Shown: positions 8,738 through 17,890 of the stretch, piece after piece
How the letters are laid out: each line of letters starts with the position of its first letter
How positions within the stretch are numbered: position 1 is the stretch's first letter
Assembly: GCF_023101085.1 (NCBI RefSeq)
Contig: NZ_CP064703.1
Coordinates: 1,922,001 to 1,986,000, forward strand
Reading direction: 5' to 3'
Origin: Bradyrhizobium sp. 170
GTDB taxonomy: Bacteria; Pseudomonadota; Alphaproteobacteria; Rhizobiales; Xanthobacteraceae
Length of the DNA stretch: 64,000 bases
The notes under the pieces: model-generated
What the model saw: only the letters and a program-made list of their open reading frames with translations
The model's database searches: none
What the model was told of the DNA's origin: nothing
Made by a program: the position numbers and the translations under genes

Positions 8738-9952
8738 ATGGTCGATCTTCTCAAGGGCGTTCGGGTCCTCAGCTTCAACCACTTCCTGATGGGCCCGATG
8801 GGCGTGCAATTTCTCGCCGATCTCGGCGCGGACGTGATCGCTGTGGAGCCGCCGGACGGCGCCTTCCAGCGGAAATGGGGCGGGGCGGACAAGCAGGTAG
8901 ATGGCCAATCCATGCTGCTTCTGACCGGCAATCGCAACAAGCGTAGTCTGACGCTCGATCTCAAGAAGCCGGACGCGGTTGCCGTTGCGAAAAAGCTGAT
9001 CGCAACATCGGACGTCATCACCGAGAATTTCCGGCCTGGCGTGCTCAACAAGCTTGGGCTTGGCTATGAGGACGCCAGGAACATCAAGCCCGATATCATC
9101 TATGCCGCTGCGTCCGGATATGGCGCGGACGGGCCGTACGTCAATCGACCTGGCCAGGACCTCTTGGTTCAAGCGTTGGCGGGCCTTGCTACCATCACCG
9201 GAAGCCGCGAACACGGCCCGCGCGCTGTGGGTGTTTCGGCAGTTGATCATCACGGCGCCGTTCTCTTTGCGGCTGGCATCCTGGCCGCATTGGTGAGGAA
9301 AGCGCGCACTGGGCAGGGGTGTCGGGTCGATGTCAGCCTGCTGTCAGCAGCCCTCGACCTGCAGATGGAGTCCTTCACGTGCTATCTCAACGGGCAGAGA
9401 CCGGACGATGTCCGCCAGCCGGGGCCGATCGCAGGATGGTATTATGACGCACCTTACGGCATCTATGCCACCCGTGACGGACACATCGCGATTTCGCTCG
9501 GATCGCTCGACGTGCTGGCGGATGTGCTTTCGCTTCCCGCCGATCAGCGCGTTCCCGACACGGAAGCTTATCGGCGGCGCGACCAGGCATCGGCAGCTAT
9601 TGCGGCCAACATCGCCGAACGCACGACATCGGAGTGCCTTGCGCTGCTTGAGGCTGGCGGAATCTGGCACGCCCGCATCAATGACTATTGCGACGTCGTC
9701 GTCGACCCGCAGGTCGTTCACAATAAAAGCTTCCAGGTCGTGAAAGGGGCGACGGGGGCGCCGATTACCCTCGTCAGCCATCCCGTGTGTTACGACGGCG
9801 AGGTGCCGGAAGTACGTTTGCCGCCGCAGAAGCTCGGGGCGCAGACAGAAGAAATCCTAAAGGAGCTCGGCTACGACGCTCGGCAATTGAAGGATCTCTA
9901 CGACAGAGGCGCCGTCGGCTCTCTGACATCTCTTTACTCAAAAGGGCTTTAG
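8738..9952 (+). CDS. type III CoA-transferase (CaiB/BaiF family), locus A
   Basis: A 404-residue family III CoA-transferase. It has the N-terminal LLKGVRVLSFNHFLMGP segment, the NRNKRSLTLDLK region, and the RPGQDLLVQALAG motif containing the catalytic Asp. The start at 8738 aligns with the locus B paralogue (27972-29165), and the longer ORF from 8663 would run through the operator. It should move CoA from one acyl-CoA to an organic acid. The last codons derive from an inserted segment: the original end, GAVGSESLN then stop, can be read after the second copy of a 26-bp repeat at 10895-10920. Confidence 0.9.
   Translation: MVDLLKGVRVLSFNHFLMGPMGVQFLADLGADVIAVEPPDGAFQRKWGGADKQVDGQSMLLLTGNRNKRSLTLDLKKPDAVAVAKKLIATSDVITENFRPGVLNKLGLGYEDARNIKPDIIYAAASGYGADGPYVNRPGQDLLVQALAGLATITGSREHGPRAVGVSAVDHHGAVLFAAGILAALVRKARTGQGCRVDVSLLSAALDLQMESFTCYLNGQRPDDVRQPGPIAGWYYDAPYGIYATRDGHIAISLGSLDVLADVLSLPADQRVPDTEAYRRRDQASAAIAANIAERTTSECLALLEAGGIWHARINDYCDVVVDPQVVHNKSFQVVKGATGAPITLVSHPVCYDGEVPEVRLPPQKLGAQTEEILKELGYDARQLKDLYDRGAVGSLTSLYSKGL
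9897..9922 (+). repeat. direct repeat flanking a 1-kb insertion, copy 1
   Basis: A 26-bp segment ending ggcgccgtcggctct recurs at 10895-10920 with 23 of 26 bases identical. Copy 1 is inside the 3' end of the CoA-transferase gene. The 998-bp offset brackets the mosaic of pseudogene pieces between them. Confidence 0.8.
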
Positions 9953-10189
9953 CGAAGGCAGCGTTTGAGGGCGCGCAGCCCTTGGGTCTCCTCTATGCCG
10001 ACGTCGCGCTCGTCCATCGTCAGCAGGAAACGCGCTGGATGCAGCAGTTGATCGTGGGCGCCGGCTGGTAGCTGTCGCATGTGCCGGCTGGCATGGTGGC
10101 GTTCTGGGACCTCCAGGATCTGGCGATCCCAATACGCAGACCGATACGGTGGGCACCGCAATCGTCTGCTCGGCCTTGCTTAAAGTTAG
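9940..10189 (+). pseudogene. fragment of a GH88 unsaturated uronyl hydrolase
   Basis: This segment aligns with 16328-16575 inside the intact GH88 gene: the bases around agggctttagcga, the QQLIVGAGW segment, and VPAGMVAFWDL match their counterparts in the live gene. The frame is broken by a stop after GAGW. The match begins exactly where the CoA-transferase ORF ends, so its SKGL terminus comes from GH88 DNA read in another frame. Confidence 0.8.
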
Positions 10190-10330
10190 GACTTCATCGT
10201 CGCCTCCGAGACGGCGCGGTTCGGCTTTCCGGAGATTACCGTCAATATCATGCCGGGCATCGTCCAGCTCGCGCATCAGCGCCGGCGTGAACGCGTTCAG
10301 CTTGTCGGGACGATTGATGATGAGCAGGGG
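10190..10330. pseudogene. two rearranged enoyl-CoA hydratase fragments
   Basis: Bases 10190-10259 on the + strand encode DFIVASETARFGFPEITVNI, matching the interior of the intact hydratase at 34219-35043. Bases 10262-10330 on the - strand encode LLIINRPDKLNAFTPALM, matching the N-terminus of the same protein. The two pieces lie head to head, so an inversion or deletion has joined parts of one gene. Confidence 0.75.
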
Positions 10331-10560
10331 CGTGCCTTTGCTGACATGTGTTCCATAACGGCGGACAGAAAGCCGACCGACAGTGTTTCCTGCACGATCC
10401 GCTTTTTTGAAACGCGTGGTACTTGGCATATTCCTCGTTGAGGTGGACGCCATACAAATCGCCACGATGCCGGGCGAATGCATATACATCATATTCTGTC
10501 ACGGTCTTTGCGACGTTGGTCGGTATCGCCGATCGCAGTCATGTCAGGTCGCTTGGCCAT
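10331..10560 (-). pseudogene. N-terminal fragment of a MaoC-like hydratase
   Basis: The sequence matches 35230-35462, the start of the locus C MaoC-like gene, including the MAK start (complement of 10558-10560), TVTEYDVYA and the LNEEYAK segment. Frameshifts are present and the C-terminal half is absent. Confidence 0.75.
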
Positions 10561-10599
10561 GATGTTGGATTTGATCTTTCAAGCTGCCGGACATCCGCT

Positions 10600-10885
10600 A
10601 ACCCCTTGAAGCAGGCTTTGCTGCCGCGGACGTGTGGGCATACTCTTCCAAATGGTGGAAGGACGCGCTGCCAGCGTTAGCACACAGTGCGAATATTTGG
10701 ACTTTTCGGCGATCGCGCGCAGGGCGCTCGCAGAAGCGCGCGCACTTGTCACCGCAAAGCAATTTGTGCGTCGCAGCGAATGGATCGCACTATCCAGATG
10801 CCGATGTAACGCAAGAAAGTACAAGAAATTCGGAAAGGCGTCCTAACGCGTTGCGCTCTGTTCGCCAATACTTTCGCCGCTCATC
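10600..10885 (-). repeat. upstream repeat of the MaoC/hydratase cassette, copy A
   Basis: About 280 bases resemble 35530-35795 and, more weakly, 29905-30110. Shared landmarks include acgtgtgggc, ccaaatggt, tttggacttttcggc, agtacaagaaattcggaaa and gcgtcctaacgcgttgcgctc. It lies upstream of the MaoC start in copies A and C, so it probably holds the old promoter region. Whether it ever coded for a protein is unclear. Confidence 0.7.
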
Positions 10886-10894
10886 GACGTCAGT

Positions 10895-10920
10895 TCTACG
10901 GCAAGGGCGCCGTCGGCTCT
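10895..10920 (+). repeat. direct repeat flanking a 1-kb insertion, copy 2
   Basis: Second copy of the 26-bp repeat at 9897-9922. Reading on from here in the CoA-transferase frame gives GAVGSESLN and a stop at about 10934, a plausible ancestral C-terminus directly ahead of the ABC transporter genes. Confidence 0.8.
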
Positions 10921-10984
10921 GAGTCTCTCAACTGAACAAGAACAAGCTTCTCCAGAAGCACGCTTTTTCTAAGAGGAGGAAACC

Positions 10985-12283
10985 ATGGGAATGGAAAATA
11001 AGCTCGCGCGCGCGCTTCTTATCGGTGGCGCCTTCGGTGCCGTTTGCTCTTCGACGGCGGCGCAAGCGGAAACAGCGCTGAGCATCTGTTACATCAATCA
11101 TCCGGTGCAAGTCGCAAACGTCGCGATCCTGCAGAAATGGGCAATCAAGCAAGGCGTCAAGCTGACTAAGACGGTAACGTCCTACACCGTCTATTTGCCG
11201 AAGATCACCCAGATGCTGACCTCCGGGACGAACGACCAATGCGACATCATCTGGAACAATGATGACTGGGGACAGGATCTCGCCCACTATCTTGAACGGC
11301 TTGATGACGTTCCGAATGCCCGCAAGGTCGAGGTGGGGCAGCTTGAGCCATTCCATACTGCCGACGGAAAGACGACGGCGGTGTCGATGACGACCACGGC
11401 CGGCATTCTGTTCTATCGCACCGACCTCATTCCCGAGGCGGAACTGCCCAAGACATGGGACGATCTCGTCAAGATCAGTCAGACCCTGCAGTCCGAAAAG
11501 AAGGTGAAGTGGGGTTATGTCGGCGGCATGAGTTACACCAACACCTTCTTCAGCTTTTGGTGGACGCTCTGGAACAACAATTGCGACATCTATGCACCCG
11601 CGTATGAGCGCGACAACAAGAAGCTTGCAGCCGACGGTTGGAAGCCGATGATTTACTCTCCGTGCCAGGTGCAGACTGCGGAGTTTTGGTGGGATGCTCT
11701 CAATAGCAAGAAAATAAGCCCGCTTGGCATGACGACCTATTCGCGCGATGAGGCGAATGCGATCTTCCAGGCTGGTGATGCCGCATTTACGGTGGCCGAC
11801 ACCACGTTCCTCGGCACCTTCAATAACCCCGAGAGGTCATCGGTCGCAGGAAAGGTCGGCATTGCGCCGTTTCCGGTCGGCCCGATGAGCGACGGCGTCC
11901 GCACCTGGATCGACGTCTGGGGCTGGTCAATCCCAAAAACCCTTCCAAGTGATCGCAAGACTGCGGCCAAAAAGCTGCTTGGCGCGATGCTTGGCGATTC
12001 CGACGGTCAGATCGAGCAGTGGAAGCAGACCGGGGCCCCGCCGCCAAACACCGACGTCTGGCCCACGCTCGAAAAGAACGACCTGACCTGGCGCAGGCTC
12101 CGCATGATCCTTTTCAAGCCTGATCATGTCCATGCTGCCTACTATTTCCGCAACTGGGCGACCGTGCACAAGGTCTATTCGGACACGCTGATCCGCGCAA
12201 TGAAGGGCAAGCGTGAGGACATTGCTGCTACCCTTAAGGCTAGTTCCGATGCCATTCGTGCCGGCGCTGTGGCTAACGACTGA
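10985..12283 (+). CDS. ABC transporter sugar-binding protein (family 1)
   Basis: A 432-residue extracytoplasmic solute-binding protein with a Sec signal peptide cleaved after about residue 28 (STAAQA). The mature protein has the family 1 pattern, with ITQMLTSGTNDQCDIIWNND near the N-terminus and many Trp residues typical of sugar binding. A strong ribosome binding site (GAGGAGGAA) precedes the ATG. It heads an operon with two permeases and an ATPase, overlapping the first permease by one base. The ligand is unknown. The GH88 gene in the same run suggests an oligosaccharide or uronide. Confidence 0.92.
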   Translation: MGMENKLARALLIGGAFGAVCSSTAAQAETALSICYINHPVQVANVAILQKWAIKQGVKLTKTVTSYTVYLPKITQMLTSGTNDQCDIIWNNDDWGQDLAHYLERLDDVPNARKVEVGQLEPFHTADGKTTAVSMTTTAGILFYRTDLIPEAELPKTWDDLVKISQTLQSEKKVKWGYVGGMSYTNTFFSFWWTLWNNNCDIYAPAYERDNKKLAADGWKPMIYSPCQVQTAEFWWDALNSKKISPLGMTTYSRDEANAIFQAGDAAFTVADTTFLGTFNNPERSSVAGKVGIAPFPVGPMSDGVRTWIDVWGWSIPKTLPSDRKTAAKKLLGAMLGDSDGQIEQWKQTGAPPPNTDVWPTLEKNDLTWRRLRMILFKPDHVHAAYYFRNWATVHKVYSDTLIRAMKGKREDIAATLKASSDAIRAGAVAND

Positions 12284-13185
12284 TGATTGTTCGTTCCACG
12301 AAATTAGGACTCGATGAGAAAGAGCGCTTCATGCTCTTTCTCATTGCGCCGGCTGCGATCGTTCTCGCTTGCTTCGAGATCATTCCGATCTTGATCGGAA
12401 TGAATGCGAGCTTCCGCGACTGGTCGCTTGTCAACCCGCAAAGGACCTGGGTCGGACTGAAGCAGTACGTCGCCGTCTTCACCGACCCTGTCTTCTTGAA
12501 GATCGTTCTGCCCAATACGTTTCTCCTGATGACCGCATCGGTTGGCCTGTCGCTTGCATTCGGCCTCGCTCTGGCATCATTGCTCAACCGTCCGTTCTTT
12601 GGCAGGGCAGTTGTGCGGACCATCATCTTGCTGCCGCTGACGATCGCGCCTGTTATCACCGCGACTATGATAAGGTGGTCTTTCAATGATCAGTTCGGCG
12701 TAATTACTAACTTCCTCTCGTATCTCGGTCTTGCCGATATCGGCTGGCTATCCGACCGCTGGCCGAGCTTTGCGCTCGTCATCATGACTGACATCTGGAT
12801 CTGGACACCGTGGTTCACCATCATCCTGCTAGCCGCATTGCAGGGCCTGCCGCCCGAACCGTTCGAGGCCGCGCGGATCGATGCCGCAACGCCATGGTGT
12901 ATCTTCAGGCGCATCACGATGCCAATGCTGCGTCCGGTGATCATCGTTTGTGTCCTGATCCGCGCAATTGACGCGTTTCGCACTTTCGACCAGGTCTGGA
13001 TCCTGACCGGCGGCGGGCCTGCTCGATCAACGGAAGTATTCAGCGTCTACACCTATGTTCTGGCTTTCGTTGATCTGGACATCGGACGTGGCGCGGCCGC
13101 CGCCGGGGTCGGCGCGATCATCATGCTATTTGTTGGCGGCGTCCTCTATAAGCTCGTCAACCGAAGCGTGGAAGTATCGCGATGA
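12283..13185 (+). CDS. ABC sugar permease, MalF/UgpA type
   Basis: A 300-residue inner-membrane permease with about six transmembrane segments. The MalF-type cytoplasmic loop EAARIDAATPWCIFRRITMPML fits the EAA motif that contacts the ATPase (about residues 193-214). The start overlaps the stop of the binding-protein gene, and its end overlaps the next permease, so translation is coupled. Confidence 0.92.
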   Translation: MIVRSTKLGLDEKERFMLFLIAPAAIVLACFEIIPILIGMNASFRDWSLVNPQRTWVGLKQYVAVFTDPVFLKIVLPNTFLLMTASVGLSLAFGLALASLLNRPFFGRAVVRTIILLPLTIAPVITATMIRWSFNDQFGVITNFLSYLGLADIGWLSDRWPSFALVIMTDIWIWTPWFTIILLAALQGLPPEPFEAARIDAATPWCIFRRITMPMLRPVIIVCVLIRAIDAFRTFDQVWILTGGGPARSTEVFSVYTYVLAFVDLDIGRGAAAAGVGAIIMLFVGGVLYKLVNRSVEVSR

Positions 13186-13994
13186 TTGCGCTCGCTCTTG
13201 ATGGTCTGCGGCGTGCTATCTTTGCGATCAGCATCGTTGCTATATTCGTTCTGTTCGTCGGTCCCATTATGATCTTGGGCGTGACGTCGGTCCGTCCCGC
13301 GTCTGGCGCATTCTACATCTGGCGCGGCACCAATTTCACGCTCAACAACTTCGTCGAGGTGCTGCATCAGTCCCAGGTGCTGGAAGCGATGTGGAACAGC
13401 TTCGTGCTTTCAACATTGGCGACCATCCTCTCGCTCGGCATCACGGTCGGAAGCGGTTATATGCTGTCGCGCTTCGGCGGCTGGATCCAGCGCAGCTGGT
13501 TTGCGACCATCTACGTCTTCCGTACCGTTCCCTACATTTCCTGGGTGCTGCCGCTTTATCTGGTCAATACCCGCCTTGGGATTTACGACAGCTATCTCGG
13601 TCTGTTACTGCCGCACATCGCGGTGCACGTCTGCTTCTTCTCATGGCTGATGAAGGGCTTTTTCGACGGCGTCAACCCGTCGATGGAGTATGCGGCCCTG
13701 ATCGACGGCTGCACGCGATGGGGTGCGTTCTGTCGAGTCGCGCTTCCCGCCGCTATGCCTGGGATAGCCGCGCTGGCGATCCTTTGCTGGCTCTCGACGT
13801 GGAATGAGTTTTTGTTCGCCCTGATCCTCTCTGGCAAACGCACGCCCCTAATTACGTCAACTATGGCGCAATTCGTCACCGAGACCGGAACGGAATGGAA
13901 TTTGATGAGCGCGACGGCCGTGCTTGCGATGCTGCCGGCGCTGCTGGTGACCATCTTCGGTCAGAAATACGTCATTCGCGGGCTACGCATGTAG
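13182..13994 (+). CDS. ABC sugar permease, MalG/UgpE type
   Basis: A 270-residue inner-membrane permease with about six membrane spans. The EAA-type loop reads EYAALIDGCTRWGAFCRVAL (about residues 168-187). The 4-base overlap (ATGA) with the preceding permease gene indicates coupling. It forms the heterodimeric channel with the UgpA-type protein. Confidence 0.92.
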   Translation: MIALALDGLRRAIFAISIVAIFVLFVGPIMILGVTSVRPASGAFYIWRGTNFTLNNFVEVLHQSQVLEAMWNSFVLSTLATILSLGITVGSGYMLSRFGGWIQRSWFATIYVFRTVPYISWVLPLYLVNTRLGIYDSYLGLLLPHIAVHVCFFSWLMKGFFDGVNPSMEYAALIDGCTRWGAFCRVALPAAMPGIAALAILCWLSTWNEFLFALILSGKRTPLITSTMAQFVTETGTEWNLMSATAVLAMLPALLVTIFGQKYVIRGLRM

Positions 13995-14017
13995 CCGGCG
14001 CGACTCAGAGGAAGGTT

Positions 14018-15136
14018 ATGGCACAGATCGTTCTACATGATGTCGTAAAGAAGTACGGCACCTTTCAGGTTGTTCACGAGGTCAACCTCAATATCGCAGA
14101 TGGTGAATTCGTGGTGCTCGTCGGTCCATCCGGATGTGGCAAGTCGACGACGCTTCGCATGATTGCGGGTCTTGAGAGCATCAGCGCGGGGACTCTCCGA
14201 ATCGGCAACAAAGTCGTCAATGACGTGCCGCCAAAAGATCGGGACATCGCGATGGTGTTTCAGAACTATGCGCTTTATCAGCACATGACGGTGTTCGACA
14301 ACTTGGCATTCGGGTTGCGAAACAGGAAAGTCCCTGAGATGGAAATCAGGAGCGAGGTCACCCGCGCAACGCAAATGCTTGGTCTGGAGCCTCTCCTCGC
14401 TCGCAAGCCGTTTCAACTTTCCGGCGGGCAGCAGCAGCGTGTGGCTCTCGGACGGTGTATCGTAAGGCGGCCACAAGTCTTCCTATTCGACGAGCCGCTC
14501 TCGAACCTGGATGCCAAGCTGCGTGCGCAGATGCGGATCGAGATCAAGGCGCTGCGCGAGCGCGTGCCTACCACTTCCGTCTATGTCACCCATGATCAGG
14601 TCGAGGCGATGACGCTTGGTGACCGGGTCGTAGTCATGAAGGACGGTTGGATTCAGCAGATCGGCACGCCGCTGGAGATCTACAATCGGCCGGCCAACCG
14701 GTTCGTCGCGAGCTTCATCGGGGCGCCTGCCATGAATTTTATGGAAGTCGAGCTTGTCGAAGAACACGGCGTCGTGTCGGCGCAGGCGAAGGATTTCAAA
14801 GTCGAGCTGCCGGATGAACAGGCGGCAGTCCTACGCAAGCATAGCGCCAAAACGGTGACTCTGGGTATCCGGCCCGAGCAGATCCATCTAGGCATGCCTT
14901 CCGGCAATACGGGTTCATCTTTCAGCGGGGTCGTCACCGTCACCGAGCAACTCGGCTCGGAACTGGTGATCGCTCTCAACGTTGCGGACAGCACGATCAT
15001 GGTGTCGCGCATTTCGCCGGAGACCGAGGTAAGCCCTCATGCCAGGGTGCAGATGTGGGTGGATGGCAAGGCGCTGCAGTTCTTCGATCATGAAAACGGA
15101 AAGGCGATAACGTGCGCACCATGCACGTTGAGATAG
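14018..15136 (+). CDS. ABC transporter ATP-binding protein, MalK/UgpC family
   Basis: A 372-residue ATPase with Walker A GPSGCGKST, signature LSGGQQQRVALGRC, Walker B VFLFDEPLSNLDAKLR and the switch His in VTHDQ. A C-terminal regulatory OB-like domain (from about residue 240) is typical of MalK/UgpC. The ATG at 14018 with AGAGGAAGG upstream is chosen over the long upstream extension. It powers the importer encoded just before it. Its 3' end reaches the MaoC gene region. Confidence 0.92.
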   Translation: MAQIVLHDVVKKYGTFQVVHEVNLNIADGEFVVLVGPSGCGKSTTLRMIAGLESISAGTLRIGNKVVNDVPPKDRDIAMVFQNYALYQHMTVFDNLAFGLRNRKVPEMEIRSEVTRATQMLGLEPLLARKPFQLSGGQQQRVALGRCIVRRPQVFLFDEPLSNLDAKLRAQMRIEIKALRERVPTTSVYVTHDQVEAMTLGDRVVVMKDGWIQQIGTPLEIYNRPANRFVASFIGAPAMNFMEVELVEEHGVVSAQAKDFKVELPDEQAAVLRKHSAKTVTLGIRPEQIHLGMPSGNTGSSFSGVVTVTEQLGSELVIALNVADSTIMVSRISPETEVSPHARVQMWVDGKALQFFDHENGKAITCAPCTLR

Positions 15137-15159
15137 CTAATAGCGGAAGGGCAAGAACA

Positions 15160-15615
15160 ATGACTGAGATGCAGACGAAGGTTGGTGATAGCGTTCGATT
15201 CTCAAAGACAGTCGGAGAGTCCGATATCTATCTCTTTGCAGGTCTGACCGGAGATCTTTCGCAAAATCACGTAGACGACGAATTCATGAGCCATTCGATT
15301 TATGGCAAGCGCATTGCCCATGGCGCGTTGATGGTCGGATTCATATCCACGGCCTCGACCCGAATGATTGAGGAAAGCCTGAGGAAGGGTGTCGATTCGA
15401 CGCCCGTGTCGCTTGGCTACGATGGCGTGCGGTTTCTAAAACCCGTCTACATCAACGACACGGTGACAGTGACCTATACCATCAGCAAAATCGACGAGGA
15501 GCGCCGCCGCACGCTCGCCAATGTGGACGTCACCAATCAGCGTGGCGAACTCGTCGCCGTAGGCAAGCATCACCTCAAATGGACGCGCAACGCGACGAAC
15601 AGGCCTGCGTCCTAG
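15160..15615 (+). CDS. MaoC-like (R)-specific enoyl-CoA hydratase, locus A
   Basis: A 151-residue hot-dog-fold hydratase. The catalytic Asp/His motif is visible in GDLSQNHVDDEF and YGKRIAHGALMV. The start at 15160 has GGAAGGG upstream; an ATG at 15112 lies inside the ATPase gene. It should hydrate a trans-2-enoyl-CoA. The locus B paralogue is at 27529-27975, and each copy belongs to a locus that also holds a type III CoA-transferase gene and a GH88 gene. Confidence 0.88.
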   Translation: MTEMQTKVGDSVRFSKTVGESDIYLFAGLTGDLSQNHVDDEFMSHSIYGKRIAHGALMVGFISTASTRMIEESLRKGVDSTPVSLGYDGVRFLKPVYINDTVTVTYTISKIDEERRRTLANVDVTNQRGELVAVGKHHLKWTRNATNRPAS

Positions 15616-15688
15616 GCGGTCCCCTGGAGAAGGCGATCGCAGATGTATGTAGAGGGAAGAGGCGGTCGGAAAAAAACTGGAGGAAATA

Positions 15689-16849
15689 GTGAGCACAGCA
15701 GGGCCCCGATGGGGAGAGGCGATCGAACGAATGCGCTGCCGAGTCGATCAGACGCTCGAGAGCCTACAATCGGAGTTCCCGCATTGGGCCGAGGCCGCGA
15801 CGGGAAAATGGACGACGACTGTCGACGGCGACTGGACCGGCGGCGCGTGGCCGGGCATGTTGTGGTGGTTTGCGCGGCGAACAGGAAGCTACAGATATCA
15901 GGATGCTGCCGCGCTGTGGAGCGGCCGGCTCAAACCGCGGGCGCACCTGCAAACTGCGTTCAAGGGCTTTGGTTTCTATTACGGCGTTGCACTTGGCGAC
16001 CTCCTGTGCGCGGACAAGGATGCCGCGGCATTGGCGCTGGATGCTGCCAAATCGCTGAAGAGCCAGTATGACCCGAGGCTGGACCTCATTCCGCTCGGCA
16101 GCGACGCGGAGGAGTCGGAGGACGTCGGCAATTCCTTCAGCAGTATCGATTCCTTGCAGGCGGTTCCGCTCCTGTTCTGGGCAGCGGACAAGACAGGGGA
16201 AGCGTCATTCGCCGACGTCGCTGCGCGACATACGACGCGGGTGCTGGATATTCACATGCGGCCCGATGGCTCGATTGTGCAGTCGAGCGAGCTCAATCCG
16301 GCGAACGGCGAGATCGTCCGACAGTTTACTCACAAGGGCTTTAGCGACAGCAGCGTTTGGGGAAGGGCGCAGGCCTGGGGCCTCGTCTATGCCGCAGTCG
16401 CGCTTGCCCATCTTCCTCAGGAAAAGCGTTGGATGGACCAGTTGATCGCGGGCGCCGACTGGTGGTTGTCGCATGTACCTCCCAACCTCGTGGCGTTCTG
16501 GGATTTCGACGATCCTGCGATCCCCAGTACGGAGACCGATACGGCGGCTACTGCAATCGCTTGCTCGGCGCTGCTCAAGCTGGGGCGGCTTGCGCCGTCC
16601 GCCGATCTCCGCGCGAAATATCAAGACGCAGGCGAGCGCACAGCTAGGGCTCTGATCGACGGCTATCTTACGCCTGTCGCCGCAGGGGAGAACCGTCCGC
16701 AGGGCATGCTGGTCGGCGCCTGCTTCAACAAGCGGCGCGACGCCCGCGCGCGGGACTCCGCGGCCAATGCTGAGACGATCTTCGGCTCCTATTATCTGCT
16801 GGAGTCGCTGAACGTTCTGGATGGTTTGATCGAGGCGGAAAAGATCTAG
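15689..16849 (+). CDS. glycoside hydrolase family 88, unsaturated uronyl hydrolase, locus A
   Basis: A 386-residue alpha/alpha-barrel protein of the unsaturated glucuronyl/rhamnogalacturonyl hydrolase type. Family landmarks are DGDWTGGAWPGMLWW near the N-terminus, SSIDSLQAVPLLFWA with the candidate catalytic Asp, WGRAQAWGLV, and FWDFDDPAIPSTETDTAATA. It would release a 4,5-unsaturated uronate from oligosaccharides made by polysaccharide lyases. It starts with GTG preceded by GGAGG. There is no signal peptide, so it acts in the cytoplasm on imported oligosaccharides. A broken copy lies at 9940-10189. Confidence 0.9.
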   Translation: MSTAGPRWGEAIERMRCRVDQTLESLQSEFPHWAEAATGKWTTTVDGDWTGGAWPGMLWWFARRTGSYRYQDAAALWSGRLKPRAHLQTAFKGFGFYYGVALGDLLCADKDAAALALDAAKSLKSQYDPRLDLIPLGSDAEESEDVGNSFSSIDSLQAVPLLFWAADKTGEASFADVAARHTTRVLDIHMRPDGSIVQSSELNPANGEIVRQFTHKGFSDSSVWGRAQAWGLVYAAVALAHLPQEKRWMDQLIAGADWWLSHVPPNLVAFWDFDDPAIPSTETDTAATAIACSALLKLGRLAPSADLRAKYQDAGERTARALIDGYLTPVAAGENRPQGMLVGACFNKRRDARARDSAANAETIFGSYYLLESLNVLDGLIEAEKI

Positions 16850-16893
16850 ACATTCGACCGAACTCACCTCTCCCGATACGTGGGAAGCATGTC

Positions 16894-17823
16894 ATGACAA
16901 GAGCAGATTCTCCGGTCTACAGTGGCCTGTTCCCGGTCGCTCCCACCCCGTTCACGGAAAACGGTGACCTCGACCTCGAAGGGCAGAAGCGTGTGCTTGA
17001 CTGCATGATCGATCAGGGTGTCGATGGCATCTGCATTCTGGCTAATTATTCCGAGCAGTTCCTGTTGTCGGACAAGGAGCGCGACACGCTGGTCGATCTC
17101 TGCCTGTCGCATGTCGCCGGCCGCAAGCCGGTGATGGTGACATGCAGCCATTTCAGCACCCGGATCGCGGAGGAGCGGGCGCGCTATGCGACCGAGCGTG
17201 GTGCGAGCCTGTTGATGCTGATGCCGCCCTACCATGGCATGGGCCTGCGGGCGGATGAAGCGGGCATGTTGCAGCATTTCGATCGTGTTGCCGAGGCTGC
17301 GAAGATTCCAATCATGGTTCAGGATGCGCCGCTAAGCGGCGTGACGCTGACGGTGCCGTTTCTGGCGCGTTTAGCGCGTGCGGTGCCGCTCGTCAGCTAT
17401 TTCAAGATCGAAGTACCTTTTGCCGCGGCAAAACTCCGCTCGCTGATCGAGGCCGGTGGCGAGTCCATCATTGGCCCATTTGACGGGGAGGAGGCGATTA
17501 CCATGATGGCCGATCTCGATGCCGGCGCCACCGGCACCATGTCGAGCGCGCTGCTTCCGGATCTGTTGCGCGATGTTATCGATAATCAGAAGGCGAGACG
17601 TCGCGCAGACGCCGCGGCCGCGTACGCCCGCGTCCTGCCTTTGATCAACTTCGAGAACCGGCAATGCGGTTTGCGTGCCGCCAAGAGTGTGATGGCGGAA
17701 GGCAAGGTCATCAAATGCGAGGCGGTGCGCCATCCGCTCGAGCAGATTCATCCGGATACAAGGGCCGGGCTGATCGAGCTTGCGCAGGAAGCAAATCCTC
17801 TGGCGTTGCACTGGGGACGCTGA
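16894..17823 (+). CDS. DapA-family lyase/dehydratase
   Basis: A 309-residue class I aldolase-type TIM barrel. The Schiff-base Lys is in YFKIEVPF (about residue 171). The usual catalytic Tyr region of dihydrodipicolinate synthase reads IMVQDAPLSG, so this is not DapA itself. Related proteins act on 2-keto-3-deoxy sugar acids. Its place between GH88 and an FAH-family enzyme fits breakdown of a deoxy-keto acid to pyruvate, an aldehyde or a semialdehyde, but the exact reaction is not shown. Confidence 0.85.
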   Translation: MTRADSPVYSGLFPVAPTPFTENGDLDLEGQKRVLDCMIDQGVDGICILANYSEQFLLSDKERDTLVDLCLSHVAGRKPVMVTCSHFSTRIAEERARYATERGASLLMLMPPYHGMGLRADEAGMLQHFDRVAEAAKIPIMVQDAPLSGVTLTVPFLARLARAVPLVSYFKIEVPFAAAKLRSLIEAGGESIIGPFDGEEAITMMADLDAGATGTMSSALLPDLLRDVIDNQKARRRADAAAAYARVLPLINFENRQCGLRAAKSVMAEGKVIKCEAVRHPLEQIHPDTRAGLIELAQEANPLALHWGR

Positions 17824-17890
17824 CGACGGGACGCGGCTTGCAGTTCCGACGCGAAGGTCGAAGATACCGATGAAATCCTGAGGATTGCAC

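Noticed and set aside
16205..16867. 220-codon ORF on the - strand
   Set aside because: It is antisense to the GH88 gene and has no motifs.
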